Positions 49,601 through 61,612 of a stretch of DNA of 64,000 bases are shown here, piece after piece. A program made the position numbers and the translations under genes. The notes beneath the pieces were generated by a model. That model did no database searches and was not told the DNA's origin. It saw only the letters and a list, made by a program, of their open reading frames with translations. The DNA is from Salvelinus alpinus (lineage: Eukaryota; Chordata; Actinopteri; Salmoniformes; Salmonidae), in contig NC_092092.1 of NCBI RefSeq assembly GCF_045679555.1, positions 12,152,690-12,216,689 of the forward strand, written 5' to 3'. Numbering within the stretch: position 1 is the first letter of the stretch; each line of letters starts with the position of its first letter.

Positions 49601-51230
49601 GACGTGCCCAGTTTCCATAACCACTACCACTCCCAGCACTGCTTTCTGGAGCCTTGCTCCAGCTCTAGAGATGGAGGTGAGAGTCGTACGGAGAAGGCAG
49701 CAGCTTCCTCCGCTGTTAAGACACTGCCTGCAGTGGAGATTAAACCGGAAGTGAATGGCAAGTCTGCTTTGAGTTTGGAACGTGTTCCGTGATTCATTTC
49801 CACTGCACTGACCTTCCTGGTCTTAGAAAACTGATTTGATTCATAATTTATTTTATAGTGGAGGAGTTGGAAGATATGAAACATGCCATCGCTGTGAACT
49901 TGGATGAGGTCAGAGATGACACTGAACCCCATGGAGGTGATTATGTTTGCTGATCTGTTCAGTGATTTGGTGAATGACATCGACCGTAGACATTACATAG
50001 CTGCAGCTAGCCTAGCGGTTAAGAGCGTTGAGCCAGTAACCGAAAGTTCGCTGGTTTGAATACCTGAGCCGACTAGCTGAAAAATCTGTTGATGTACCCT
50101 TGAGCAACTTAACCCTAATTGCTCCTTTATGTCGCTCTGGATAAGAGCGTCTGCTAAATGACTCAAATGTAAAAGAGCTATAGGAGGTTTCTTGTATTTT
50201 GGTCTGTTCAGTGATTTGGTGAATGACATCTACCATAGATATTAAACAGCTATAGAAGGTTTCTTAGAAATGTTTCCTAAAGTGCTGTTTTTTTCCCAAC
50301 TGAGATTCTCTTTTTGTTGTCCATTTCCATTGTGTTTCAGATGAATCTGAGGAAATGAAGCGCGCCTTGGCTTTAAGTGCAGAAGAAGCAAGAGAGCCAA
50401 CTGACTTTGATATTGGTGTGTAACACCTTTACTTATCTTTGTTTTTTTGAGGACCTTTTCAGTAGTTACATTTTAGTTTACACGTTAGAGTTGGGAGATT
50501 TTTAGGTTAGACGTCTTCTACGATATGCTAATCCAAATATCACGATATCCTGTAATTGTTTTGCGTCGGTAAGGACTAAGTAATTTCAGACTGTGCGATT
50601 TTTGTGCCTTTTTTATAGTATTAGTCACATTCTCATTAAATAATCTTTGTGTGGCAAAGAAATAAGACTTAGTTCATTAATTTAGACTTCATTTTCAACA
50701 TATTGATAGAACCTAACTGGTAAAACTGCACAGTTTTGATTTGTAAAGTTCAAATACGGTATAGTCTTTGCACATCACAATATATCGTCTTGCACTTCAC
50801 GATATTCGATTTAATCATATATCAGCCAATCCCTGTTGCATATTGCCTTATTTGAATGGCCAGAAAGGTTCTGAAGAGTTTTGAAGCGGTTGCCCAATCT
50901 GGTCATGTAGATGTAGCATAATAAAAACAAGATGATACCTCTCTTCTTTTTTTAACCAGCGTTACATGCTTGAAGAATAACCTTAGTGTGAGTATGTCTA
51001 ATCAAATCATAGTGACGTTTAATGCACACTGGGATATTCAGATAGTTGGTGTAGAGGACAGCATGAACACTTTTTGGATGGTTTTGAGATGGTAGTCTCT
51101 TGTGTTTTTGTGACAGTTATATTTCTTATTTAAGTTGACATTATTTGATTTTTTCCCCCCTGTTGTGCCCCCCCAATTTATCTTCACAGAGATGGAGGAA
51201 GCTCTCAAAAGAAGCCTTCTTGAATACTGA
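40589..51230 (+). CDS. znf451: Zinc finger protein 451, SUMO2/3 E3/E4 ligase
   Basis: Coding exons (plus): 40589-40639, 45326-45409, 45916-46029, 46161-46269, 46465-46615, 46726-46852, 47402-47561, 47872-48010, 48247-49757, 49859-49936, 50341-50415, 51190-51230. Phases agree throughout, giving 879 codons and a stop. The protein extends poly-SUMO2/3 chains in the nucleus with UBC9. SIM1 (VEFVS) is followed by PLRP and SIM2 ([15 protein letters not shown]), the known catalytic pair. About twelve C2H2-like fingers run from [20 protein letters not shown] to [20 protein letters not shown], with a basic NLS-like [10 protein letters not shown]. The donor after exon 7 (ATG|GTTGGT) is weak. Human ZNF451 is longer (about 1,061 aa); its PIN-like region is missing here. 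Exon 1 is non-coding. Confidence 0.95.
41060..41805. other. Unassigned insert within the old Tc1
   Basis: This interrupts the Tc1 left end. It shows no open frame or recognised family and becomes AT-rich toward its right end. It could be a further, unrecognised repeat. Confidence 0.4.
42123..43354 (+). mobile_element. Tc1 transposon nested in the older Tc1
   Basis: Ends with GTGCCTTCGGAAAGTATTCA at left and its mirror TACTTTCCGAAGGCACTG at right, with TA outside. The plus-strand transposase is broken into frames: [20 protein letters not shown] near 42650, [12 protein letters not shown] near 42850 and [11 protein letters not shown] near 43030. It is the same family as the fragment at 1-690. 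The 5' HTH part is partly deleted: in the left half only short matches remain before 42560. Confidence 0.9.
44309..45325. other. ZNF451 intron 2, right part
   Basis: At 44528 TTAAAGGGATAGTTCACCCA marks one end of a TTAA-flanked MITE, the same end sequence as at 35219 and 36272. Its other end is not recognised. The rest shows nothing supported. Confidence 0.45.
45326..45409 (+). CDS. znf451: ZNF451 exon 3: PLRP and SIM2
   Basis: Phase 0 on both sides. It reads [19 protein letters not shown], then DDSLPMAET. The PLRP linker and the hydrophobic-acidic SIM2 form, with SIM1 of exon 2, the minimal catalytic region known from human ZNF451. Confidence 0.93.
45484..45850 (+). repeat. tRNA-derived SINE in ZNF451 intron 3
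   Basis: Begins at a B-box-like GGGTTCGATCCCAGGCTG; the A-box part is missing, so it is 5'-truncated. The long body contains CGACTCCTTGTGGCGGGCCG and GGTGTTTCCCCCGACACATT and ends AATGGGGGAAAAGTACAACA. A family common in salmonid DNA; the name is not assigned. It fills most of the 506-bp intron. Confidence 0.8.
48247..49757 (+). CDS. znf451: ZNF451 exon 10: large zinc-finger exon
   Basis: Acceptor CCTCAG|TGTGC. It encodes about 504 residues with finger blocks [153 protein letters not shown] and [21 protein letters not shown] basic, Ser-rich linker lies after the first finger and a Pro/Ser/Thr linker after the fourth. The exon ends at GTGAATG|GCAAGT, a GC donor, which is the only junction that keeps the frame into exon 11. 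Confidence 0.9.
49859..51230 (+). CDS. znf451: ZNF451 exons 11-13: three ubiquitin-interacting-type helices
   Basis: Three short exons in the same phase (1,1) each encode one helix. Exon 11 (49859-49936) gives [20 protein letters not shown]. Exon 12 (50341-50415) gives [19 protein letters not shown]. Exon 13 (51190-51230) gives [13 protein letters not shown] and stop. The second and third fit the UIM pattern (acidic-hydrophobic-x-x-Ala-x-x-x-Ser-x-x-acidic); the first has Asn for the Ser. The last matches the C-terminal UIM of human ZNF451. Equal phase makes exons 11 and 12 skippable without a frame change. Confidence 0.85.
50003..50172 (+). repeat. HpaI-type tRNA SINE in ZNF451 intron 11
   Basis: The tRNA-like head reads TAGCCTAGCGGTTAAGAGCG and GGTTTGAATACC; the tail reads GCTCTGGATAAGAGCGTCTG and CTAAATGACTCAAATGTAAA. 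Full length, moderately diverged, inserted in one copy of a small tandem duplication. Confidence 0.9.
50480..50840. repeat. Possible hAT-type MITE in ZNF451 intron 12
   Basis: CACGATATCCTG near 50539 and CACGATATTCGA near 50798, with ATATATCAGCC at the right, recall the CGATATA-rich ends of the element at 23436-23765. No clean ends or duplication were found. Confidence 0.3.
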
Positions 51231-51437
51231 TCAGCAAATGTTACCTTCTGGTAGCCTGTCATTTATTGAGATGTATGGCACGTGTAACATATCAGCTACT
51301 TTCAAAATCGTTACACTTTACGACACCCTTATACCTATGTGATTACACAGTAATAACTGTAGTAACATATGAACTGTAAAGATTATGTTGAGGCATACCG
51401 TGTATGCATCTTTATCACATGTTCAGACCTCTTTTTA

Positions 51438-51443
51438 AATAAA
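51438..51443 (+). terminator. ZNF451 polyadenylation signal
   Basis: AATAAA lies 208 bp after the ZNF451 stop and is followed by GT/T-rich sequence (GTTAAGTGTTTTCCTTGTCT). Confidence 0.75.
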
Positions 51444-51554
51444 GATGTTAAGTGTTTTCCTTGTCTCTTTCTTTGAACTTTTAACATCATTGGATGTCTG
51501 GCTATTGTCAACAAGTAAATTAGATTAGGTCGTCGTTTTTTATTTATATATATT

Positions 51555-51586
51555 TTTTTTTTTACCTTTATTTAACTAGGCAAGAT
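51555..51586 (-). repeat. SINE tail fragment between ZNF451 and BAG2
   Basis: TTACCTTTATTTAACTAGGC next to a T-run matches the tail of the SINE at 27123. Only the tail is present. Confidence 0.6.
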
Positions 51587-51630
51587 TAGGTCGTTCTACT
51601 GGCTGCAGTGCAGAAAGAATCCCACACTCT

Positions 51631-51645
51631 TGAACGTTCCAGAAA
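51631..51645 (+). promoter_or_regulatory. Heat-shock element upstream of BAG2
   Basis: TGAACGTTCCAGAAA contains the three alternating units GAA-xx-TTC-xx-GAA of a perfect heat-shock element, 192 bp before the BAG2 start codon. The usual HSF1 site has this form. BAG2 is an Hsp70 co-chaperone, so heat-shock control makes sense; the link is inferred. Confidence 0.6.
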
Positions 51646-51788
51646 TGCAATCCTCAATCCCGTCCGATGGGTCGGTAAAAACAGCAAGGGAAGTTCCAGC
51701 CCATGTTTGGATATGTTTACTCTGTGGCGCTGTCTGTCAAGCAGAAACCTCTAGGTTGTGCTCTTGGGACCAGCTAGTGCACCGTTAG

Positions 51789-53876
<2,088 letters not shown>

Positions 53877-54469
53877 AGGCACTCATGCTGATTCAACCCC
53901 CCTAACAGCCCTAATTAATAGAAAGTCATAATACATGGGGAGACCAAACTCCTCATTACCATACTATTATTTCCCATAATTAGTGAAAGATAGCATCCGC
54001 CCGTCTTCCTGTCATGGCATAAGGCATATGCATATCGTCCGTTCCATATCATTTAAACCTGTAAAGTACTTTGCCTTGAACATTTGAAAAGCCCTTATGA
54101 CTTCCACTGTATTCTACTACCACTAATGTCACATTCAAACCCTGTCACCATAAATATTGCATATAAAAAAGTATTACACATCTTAACATTACTAACATTG
54201 TCACATTATTGTTTTGAATGTCCGTTCAGTTACCTACACACTGCCTTATGTAGTTTCAATAAGCACTCAGGCTGCCACTCATTAAGGCATTTAAAAATGC
54301 ATCCACATTGTTTTTGTTTAACCATCTTAATGTGATCATTTACATCTTAAGTCTTAATCCTTGACATGTTTTGCTACTGGAATTGTCATTACTGTAAGCC
54401 CGGGTCACAACCTAACTGAAAACACAAGGCAAGGTACTGAGATAGTTAATCATAGATATGTTAGGTACA
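53877..54469. other. BAG2 3' untranslated region and intergenic start
   Basis: No open frame of note. The 3' end of the BAG2 transcript is somewhere here or beyond; a canonical signal was not found. Confidence 0.4.
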
Positions 54470-54471
54470 TA

Positions 54472-56093
54472 CAGTTGAAGTCAGAAGTTTACATACACTT
54501 AGGTTGGAGTCATTACAACTCGTTTTTCAACCACTCCACAAATTTCTTGTTAACTATAGTTTTGGCAAGTTGGTTAGGACATCTACTTTGTGCATGACAC
54601 AAGTAATTTTTCCAACAATTGTTGACAGACAGATTATTTCACTTATAATTCACGATCACAATTCCAGTGGGTCAGAAGTGTACATACACTAAGTTGACTG
54701 TGCCTTTAAACACTTTGGAAAATTCCAGAAAATTATGTCATGGCTTTAGAAGCTTCTGATAGGCTAATTGACATCATTTGAGTCAATTGGAGGTATACCT
54801 GTGGATGTATTTCAAGGCCTACCTTCAAACTCAGTGCCTCTTTGCTTGACATCATGGGAAAATCAAAAGAAATCAGCCAAGACCTCGGAACAAAATTGTA
54901 CACCTCCACAAGTCTGGTTCATCCTTGGGAGCAATTTCCAAACACCTGAAGGTACCACATTCATCTGTACAAACAATCGTACGTTAATATAAACACCATG
55001 GGACCGCACAGCCGTCATAACGCTCAGGAAGGAGACGCATTCTGTCTCCTAGAGATTAACGTACTTTGGTGCAAAAAGTGCAAATCAATCCCAGAACAAC
55101 AGCAAAGGACCTTGTGAAGATGCTGGAGAAAACAGGTACCAAAGTATTTATATCCACAGTAAAACGAGTCCTATATCGACATAACCTGAAAGGCCGCTCA
55201 GCAAGGAAGAAGCCACTGCTCCAAATCCGCCATAAAAAAAAGCCAGACTACGGTTTACAACTGCACATGGGGACAAAGATGGTACTTTTTGGAGAAATGT
55301 CCTCTGGTCTGATGAAACAAAAATAGAACTGTTTGGCCATAATGACCATCGTTATGTTTGGAGGAAAAAGGGGGATGCTTGCAAGCCGAAGAACACCATC
55401 CCAACCGTGAAGCACAGGGGTGGCAGCATCATGTTGTGGGGGTCCTTTGCTGCAGGAGGAACTGGTGCACTTCACAAAATAGATGGCATCATGAGGAAAG
55501 AAAATGATGTGGATATATTGAAGCAACATCTCAAGACATCAGTCAGGAAGTTAAAGCTTGGTCGCAAATGGGTCTTCCAAATGGACAATGGCCCCATGCA
55601 TATTTCCAAAGTTGTGGCAAAATGGCTTCAGGACAACAAAGTCAAGGTATTGGAGTGGCCATCACAAATCCCTGACCTCAATCACATAGAAAATGTGTGG
55701 GCATAACTGAAAAAGCGTGTGCGAGCAAGAAGGCCTACAAACCTGACTCAGTTACACCAGCTCTGTCAGGAGGAATGGGCCAAAATAAGCTGGGAAGCTT
55801 GTGGAAGGCTACCCGAAACGTTTGACCCAAGTTAAACAATTTAAAGGCAATACTACCAAATACTAATTGAGTGTATGTAAACTTCTGACCCACTGGGAAT
55901 GTGATGAAAGAAAAAAAGCTGGAAAAAATCATTCTCTTTACTATTATTCTGACATTTCACATTCTTAAAATAAAATGGTGATCCTAACTGACCTAAAACA
56001 GGGAATTTTTACTAGGACTAAATGTTAGGAATTGTGAAAAACTGAGTTTAAATGTATTTGGCTAAAGTGTATGTAAACTTCCGACTACAACTG
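54472..56093 (+). mobile_element. Sleeping Beauty-type Tc1 transposon, full length, broken
   Basis: The outer end CAGTTGAAGTCAGAAGTTTA and an inner repeat near 54668-54690 (GGGTCAGAAGTGTACATACA) form the IR/DR arrangement of this family; the right end mirrors it (AACTTCCGACTACAACTG). Length is 1,622 bp with TA at both sides. The transposase starts [14 protein letters not shown] (54854). VQKVQINPRTTAKDLVKML at 55069 is the second HTH, and 55407-55706 holds [29 protein letters not shown] (second Asp) and HIENVWA (Glu region). The first Asp block is in another frame. Several stops and frame changes inactivate it. Confidence 0.95.
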
Positions 56094-56701
56094 TATGTAC
56101 TTGTGAAAGACCAGTCCAGAAATAGCCAAAGTAACAGTGAGACCTCATTAGAGACAATGTACCATGTCAATACATCATGAATAGGTATTTCACATGTAGG
56201 TGCAAAGTAAGCAACATGAGCACATGCACATACAGAATAGGATACTAGGCAGTCATTTTATGTATCCATTAACACATATTTAGCTATTTTTTTAAGCAAG
56301 TCACTGATGTTTTGAATAAACATATATATTCCACTTGCTGAAAGGCATTCTTATTCAGATTTTTTTTGGGGGGGAGAGGGGGGTGGTCTCATTGCAATGT
56401 TTATATCTGTTATTCTAACAAACCCCACACAATTGAAAATGTGGTTAAAAATAAACACATTCTTCACATAGCCAATACATTCCAATAATGTTTTTTTTTT
56501 AAATGTATAATTACATTTTTTTAATGTGTATGACCCAATGTGGTCATGCTTTAAATGACGTGTCAAACGTGACTTAACCCATTATGTCAAATATTACATA
56601 AATCTGTGCTTTATAAAGGGTGGCATAAGCACCTCTTAATAAAGGCCATATAAGTCATTCAATTGAGTCTTCACAAATAGGATTTATAACCCTGTCATAC
56701 A

Positions 56702-56818
56702 TCTTGGTAGAGCATTGCAACGCCAGGATATTGGGTTCGATTCCCGGGACCACCCATATGTAAAAATGCATTCACGCATGACTGTAAATTGCTTTGGATA
56801 AAAGTTTCTGCTAAATGT
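56702..56818 (+). repeat. SmaI-like tRNA SINE
   Basis: TTGGTAGAGCATTGCAACGC and GGGTTCGATTCCCGGGACC are the A and B boxes of a tRNA-Lys-like head. The tail reads GCTTTGGATAAAAGTTTCTG and CTAAATG. It is a diverged copy. Confidence 0.85.
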
Positions 56819-56821
56819 TAT

Positions 56822-57145
56822 ATACTGAACAAAAATATAAACGCAACATGCAACAATTTTACCAAGTTACAGTTCATATAAGGAAATCACTACATTGAAA
56901 TAAATGCACTATGCCCTAATGTATGGATTTCACATGACTGGGCTGGGGTGCAGCCATAGGCTGGTAGCCAGGCCCTGCCAATCAGACAGAAATATTCCTG
57001 TTTCATCAACTTTCCGGGTGGCTGGCCTCAGATGATCTCGCAGGTGAAGAAGCCGGATGTGGAGAGGCTGGCGTAGTTACACATGGTCTGTGGTTGTGAG
57101 GCCGGTTGGACGTACTGCCAAATTCTTTAAAGTAGATTCTTCTAC
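56822..57145. mobile_element. Tc1 fragment (CTGAACAAAAATATAAACGC end)
   Basis: The left end ATACTGAACAAAAATATAAA is a known type of Tc1 inverted end. The interior jumps to sequence from near the other end (GTGAGGCCGGTTGGACGTAC), so the centre is deleted. The right end is missing. Confidence 0.75.
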
Positions 57146-57272
57146 TTTGAAGAATCTAAAATCTAAATATATTTTGATTTGTTTAACACTTTCTTTGTTA
57201 CTACATGATTCCACATGTTATTTCATAGTTTTGATGTCTTCACTAATATTCTACAATGTAGAATATTGGACC
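57140..57272. mobile_element. Second Tc1-type fragment
   Basis: TTGAAGAATCTAAAATCTAA, then ATATTTTGATTTGTTTAACA and CACATGTTATTTCATAGTTT, is the end region of another Tc1-like family. Only this end is present. Confidence 0.55.
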
Positions 57273-58284
57273 TGACCACAACTTCCCCCAAAATGCTGTG
57301 CTGCAGGATGATACAAACACTAATGTAAAGTCATTCACAGCAAACAACGTTGGTAGAGCCTTTTTAAATCTTATTCTTTGCCTACTTTAGTTTTTTTATT
57401 ACGTTTTCTTTGTTTTGTTTTTCCAGGTTTCGGATTTCCCAATTTTTTTTCTGTGTTCATAACAATGCTTAAACCACATCAGAGGATTACTTTTGAGGTC
57501 TTGGAAAAATCTAAGAAACTGTGTAATTGGCCTTTAATTCAGTGAGCATGCCCTGCACTTTTGTTTTGTTAGCAGGTTTTCTGTAGCGCAGTAAGCGCAC
57601 ATGTGATGTGATTCGGCTGCCAATGGAATGGGGGGAGTAATCAAAAGCCCACTTGTGCTGCCACTGGGCAGCGAAAAACTAGTAAGTTAACCTTTATTAA
57701 TTTGAATTTAAATTAGTTTTGTAGTAGTTAAGTGATGCATTAAATTACTGTAGCTACCTCAATCGTTATTTCAAATCATTTCGGTGAGTTCACAGAAATT
57801 GCTAGCTATCTGACATTTAACTAGCGAGCATGCTGAGCTAAATACAAATCCCCCTAGATTTGTAACTGAAAGAGTAATATAATAATATGAATTGAATGGA
57901 GTTTCCCATCTTCCCATTTAGAGTTTCTGGCGGAGCCAAAAATGCCCTTATCCAGATGATGTGACAAAGGCATTTCCAAACAGACCTGCTAACTTTCTTT
58001 GTTGTTCCTTTTAAGGTTGGAACCAACATGGAGTACCTCCAGTAGGAAGAGAGGCAAGAACCATTCGTCTGCCAGCTCAGGGACAAGCTACACTATTCAC
58101 AGCAATTACATTGCAATGTTCAATGTAATTGCATTGCTGGACTTTTTGAAACTTAATGTATTTGTATTGCTTAAAAAATTTACAAATACAAGGAAATGTA
58201 TGGTTTAAACGGGTGTTTAATGTTAATTTGTTTTAGCTGTTAGTGATCATTCCCAGTGTTAATACATTTGTGTTTACATCATTA
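57273..58284. other. No gene seen
   Basis: The frame around 57999-58208 has a splice-acceptor-like CTTTTAAG before it but no recognisable domain. An inverted pair TTACATTGCAATG / CAATGTAATTGCATTG occurs near 58107-58137. Confidence 0.4.
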
Positions 58285-58483
58285 AGCCTTTATGTATCTG
58301 TTATGATCAAAGGGGTCTGACTTTATAGTAAGCAGAGCCTCATAGGATACAAGGCATTTATGTATGTGTTATAAATTACCAAAGGGGTCTGACTTTAAAT
58401 TAAGTACAGCTTCATGCGATATAGTCTTTATGGACGTGTTATGAATGACTGAAGGTGTCTCACTTCAAACTAAGTATTACAGG
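58285..58483. repeat. Degenerate tandem repeat, about 70-bp unit, three copies
   Basis: Each unit contains TTTATGTATxTGTTAT, AAAGGGGTCTGACTTTA and AAGTACAGCxTCAT or its diverged form. The third copy is the most changed (GAAGGTGTCTCACTTCAAAC). Confidence 0.7.
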
Positions 58484-60465
58484 ACAACAGTGTCAATAAA
58501 TATGTTAACGTTCTGCTGATTTCTCTCATAATTTACATATTACTGTAGGAGTGAGAGGTATTTACATGGGTTGATGGACCTGCAAAGCTTGTGTTTGTGT
58601 GTGTGTGTGTGAGAACCAAGATGATTTGGAGTAGTCCAACCTGAGACCGCCGCACCAGGTATTCCTCTTCAGTTCCCATGGAGACCAGGGCTTGATTACA
58701 TCCTGTTACAATGGCAACAACATTTTGTAGCTGATCATTCAGCGGGGGAGTGGGTGAATGTGTCAAAGACCTGACTAGGCCCAGCACTGTGCGGTATGAC
58801 TCGTTTTTGCTGGGTGTGTGTTTGTGTACTGAGGAACATGTAACTTGGTTCCAGAAGACACTATTAATTTATTTAGATTGGGAGCTTTCATCAAGGTAAG
58901 TGTCTCTTGGGGTAACGTCATGCCCAGGCTATTAAACACACAGCACATAAGCCTGGGATATCAACCATTCAAAGTTGGCCTTAGTGGGAGTGACCATAGA
59001 ACTCTACAGGAGTGACCTTAAGTAGTGACGATGACAAATACTTTACTCCGTAACACAGTCAAAAAGTCATAACGATGACTAAATCCTGCCCATTACCATG
59101 AACCCTTTATAAAGCATGACATACGGTTATAGATGCTTTGTAACGCCTTAATCAGCTGAATGTCATTGAAAGTGAGAAAGATTCACATAAAGATTTACTA
59201 TCAGCCTTGTGTAAAGTGGAAATTACAATGCTGAAGAAAACAATGAAAATATTTTATTTATGCTATAGACCACCATCAAAACAGATTGTCAACAAAGGAG
59301 CAGGTGCAAGTATGTGTGGCACACCTTGAAACACTTTATAACCGTTAAATCAAAGTAATACAAATGAACAAACTAGGTGAGATATACACCTACTACTAAG
59401 TGTTACATTTTGTCAGAATTCTGTGACACAAAGTTAAAGTCTGTAGCCTGGACCCAGGTATGCATGTGCCCTTGTCTACTCCATGCTGACAAACAATGTT
59501 TGGCATGACAATTCCAGGAGTTGCAGGTTGATGTTTAGGGTTATGAATCTTGCCCTGATTGTAATTTAAGATTAGGGTTAGCAGTGTGGTTAAGGTTTAA
59601 AATCAGATTTTATGACTTTGTGGCTGTGCTAGCTAGTGACCACAGCAAAGCTGCCTCCAGGTCAAGATTCATGACAATAAATGCTAACCTGCTAAGGAGT
59701 TGGCAAGAAAGCAGAAACAAACTGGCAGATCTGGGTACAAACATTAAAGTTCATGGAAGCAGTATGCCATATTTCAAAAAGCCATCTGCTGAATGTAATA
59801 ACATTGTAACATTAGAATGGACTACAGTGATTCTCACAACACCTGAGTGAAAAAGCACTTGACCATAGATTTTCTAAGAATGGTAACTGACTGAATTATT
59901 AATTAGTCATTATAAACATTGTATTTTCAGGAGACAAAAATAAATCATAACACATGTTTACAAACAGAAACTGTTATAAAGGGATGGAGTGTGATTTACA
60001 ATATTCACTGAGCAGGCATCTTTAAAACAAAATAGTTATATGTTTAAGAATGAGGATGTAAAGGCATTGGACCGTGGTTCCACATTCCTTCACATGAAAA
60101 AAATGTAAAAAAACTAACATAAGGCAAGCATGCAACATTTACTGAAGACATAGGCTAAATTAAGAGTACTTTTTATTTTATTTATAAATATACAGTAGAA
60201 TGTACTTAGAAACACTGGGGCCATTTTGATTTGTGAAGTGTTAATGGGTAACTAAAAGTTATTATGAAGAGGACAGTATAGAGACAATGAGACTTTCCTG
60301 TTCGTCTTACAGTGAAATGAGAGCAAAAATATGTCTTGCCTTAGAAAAAGTCAACATCGGTTAGAGAGAGTGGTAACAGAACATTGTCCAAGCATGATGA
60401 CTAGGCGAGAAAATTAAGCCATTACAAAGCACTCCTCAGAGCATGATAGTAGTTCTGTTCATAAC
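58484..60465. other. No gene established
   Basis: A (GT)n stretch lies at 58593-58611. A minus-strand frame at 58620-58745 reads LQNVVAIVTGCNQALVSMGT and continues for about 20 residues; see findings. 59520-59660 has repeat-like sequence (GGTTAGCAGTGTGGTTAAGG). Nothing else is supported. Confidence 0.4.
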
Positions 60466-60527
60466 ATTTACATTTACATTTAAGTCATTTAGCAGACGCT
60501 CTTATCCAGAGCGACTTAAGAACACTC
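60466..60527 (-). repeat. HpaI-type SINE tail fragment
   Basis: CATTTAAGTCATTTAGCAGA and CGCTCTTATCCAGAGCGACT form the reversed conserved tail of the SINE family also present at 50003 and 61435. Confidence 0.85.
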
Positions 60528-61434
60528 AATCAAGACACCATTCATTGAGATCTGTTTTCACTTAAAAATAAACATCTGATATTTCTTTAGTAAACAATAG
60601 TGTTTATTTCTCCCGAAATTAACATAAATATAAAATGTAACAAATATAAATTGACTCAAATATGAGCACATTAAAGACGTTACCATTGATTGTACCACAG
60701 TAGAAACACAAAGCACATATTTAAATGCAGCAATATATAACATGTAAACAATTTCAATTGCTAGTACCCTATGAAAGTGTTCGACCAAATAGTTGGCCAG
60801 TTACAATGACCAGTACAAACACCTGTGCATGAATTGTGTGCGCTAACCAGATAAAGAGGGATATTATTGATTTGTATGTTCTGTAGCAAAATCCTCTTCA
60901 CTGGCTCATCCATCCTATAAGTTCACAACATTGTATAAGTTTGTGTCTCAAGTAGAGGGCCTATTGTGCGAATCTCAAATAGTATTTGGTCATATAACAG
61001 CATACTCTTCTAGTCGACTGTAATTCAATATTCTCAAAACTGCAAAATCCCTCCAATCTTTTTCTTACAACAATGAAATAAACATTAGAAACTATTTGGC
61101 ACTATGTTAACGAGGTGTTAAGCAGCTCATTGTTAAGATTCATATAAAAATACCTTTCAGAAAAGAATGAACAAATATATGTCTGAATCTCGTAGGTTTC
61201 TATTGTTGGCTGGTGTTGAGGTGCAAGCATCCAACGCACATTAGTTGCGTCATGTAAAAAATGTTGCACTAGCATTTTCTGCGCATTTTCCCCTAACGCC
61301 AGGTTCGGCATTTTAACTGCCTAACATCAGTTGCTTGTGCTGAGGTGGGATGGGTGGCAAGATTTGAGGCGTGTCCTTAAAAACTATTTCATGCAGTGCT
61401 ATAGGGAAGTTTGAAGACCCACAAAAAGCAGGTG
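60528..61434. other. No gene seen
   Basis: AT-rich unique-looking sequence. Confidence 0.4.
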
Positions 61435-61612
61435 GAGCGGCAGGTAGCCTAGTGGTTAAGAGTGTTGGGCCAGTAACTGAAAGGTTGCTGGTTTGAATCC
61501 CCGAGATAACTAGGTAAAATAAACTGTCGATGTGCCCTTGAGCAAGGCACTTATCCCTAATTGCTCCTGTAAGTCGCTTTGAATAAGAGCATCTGCTAAA
61601 TGACTAAATGGT
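61435..61612 (+). repeat. HpaI-type tRNA SINE
   Basis: The head reads GTAGCCTAGTGGTTAAGAGT and GGTTTGAATCCC; the body includes TGTGCCCTTGAGCAAGGCAC; the tail reads AAGAGCATCTGCTAAATGAC. Full length and less diverged than the copy in ZNF451. Confidence 0.92.

Noticed and set aside
57999-58208. Possible small gene or exon
   Set aside because: An acceptor-like site precedes it, but the frame has no domain, no donor and ordinary AT-rich composition.
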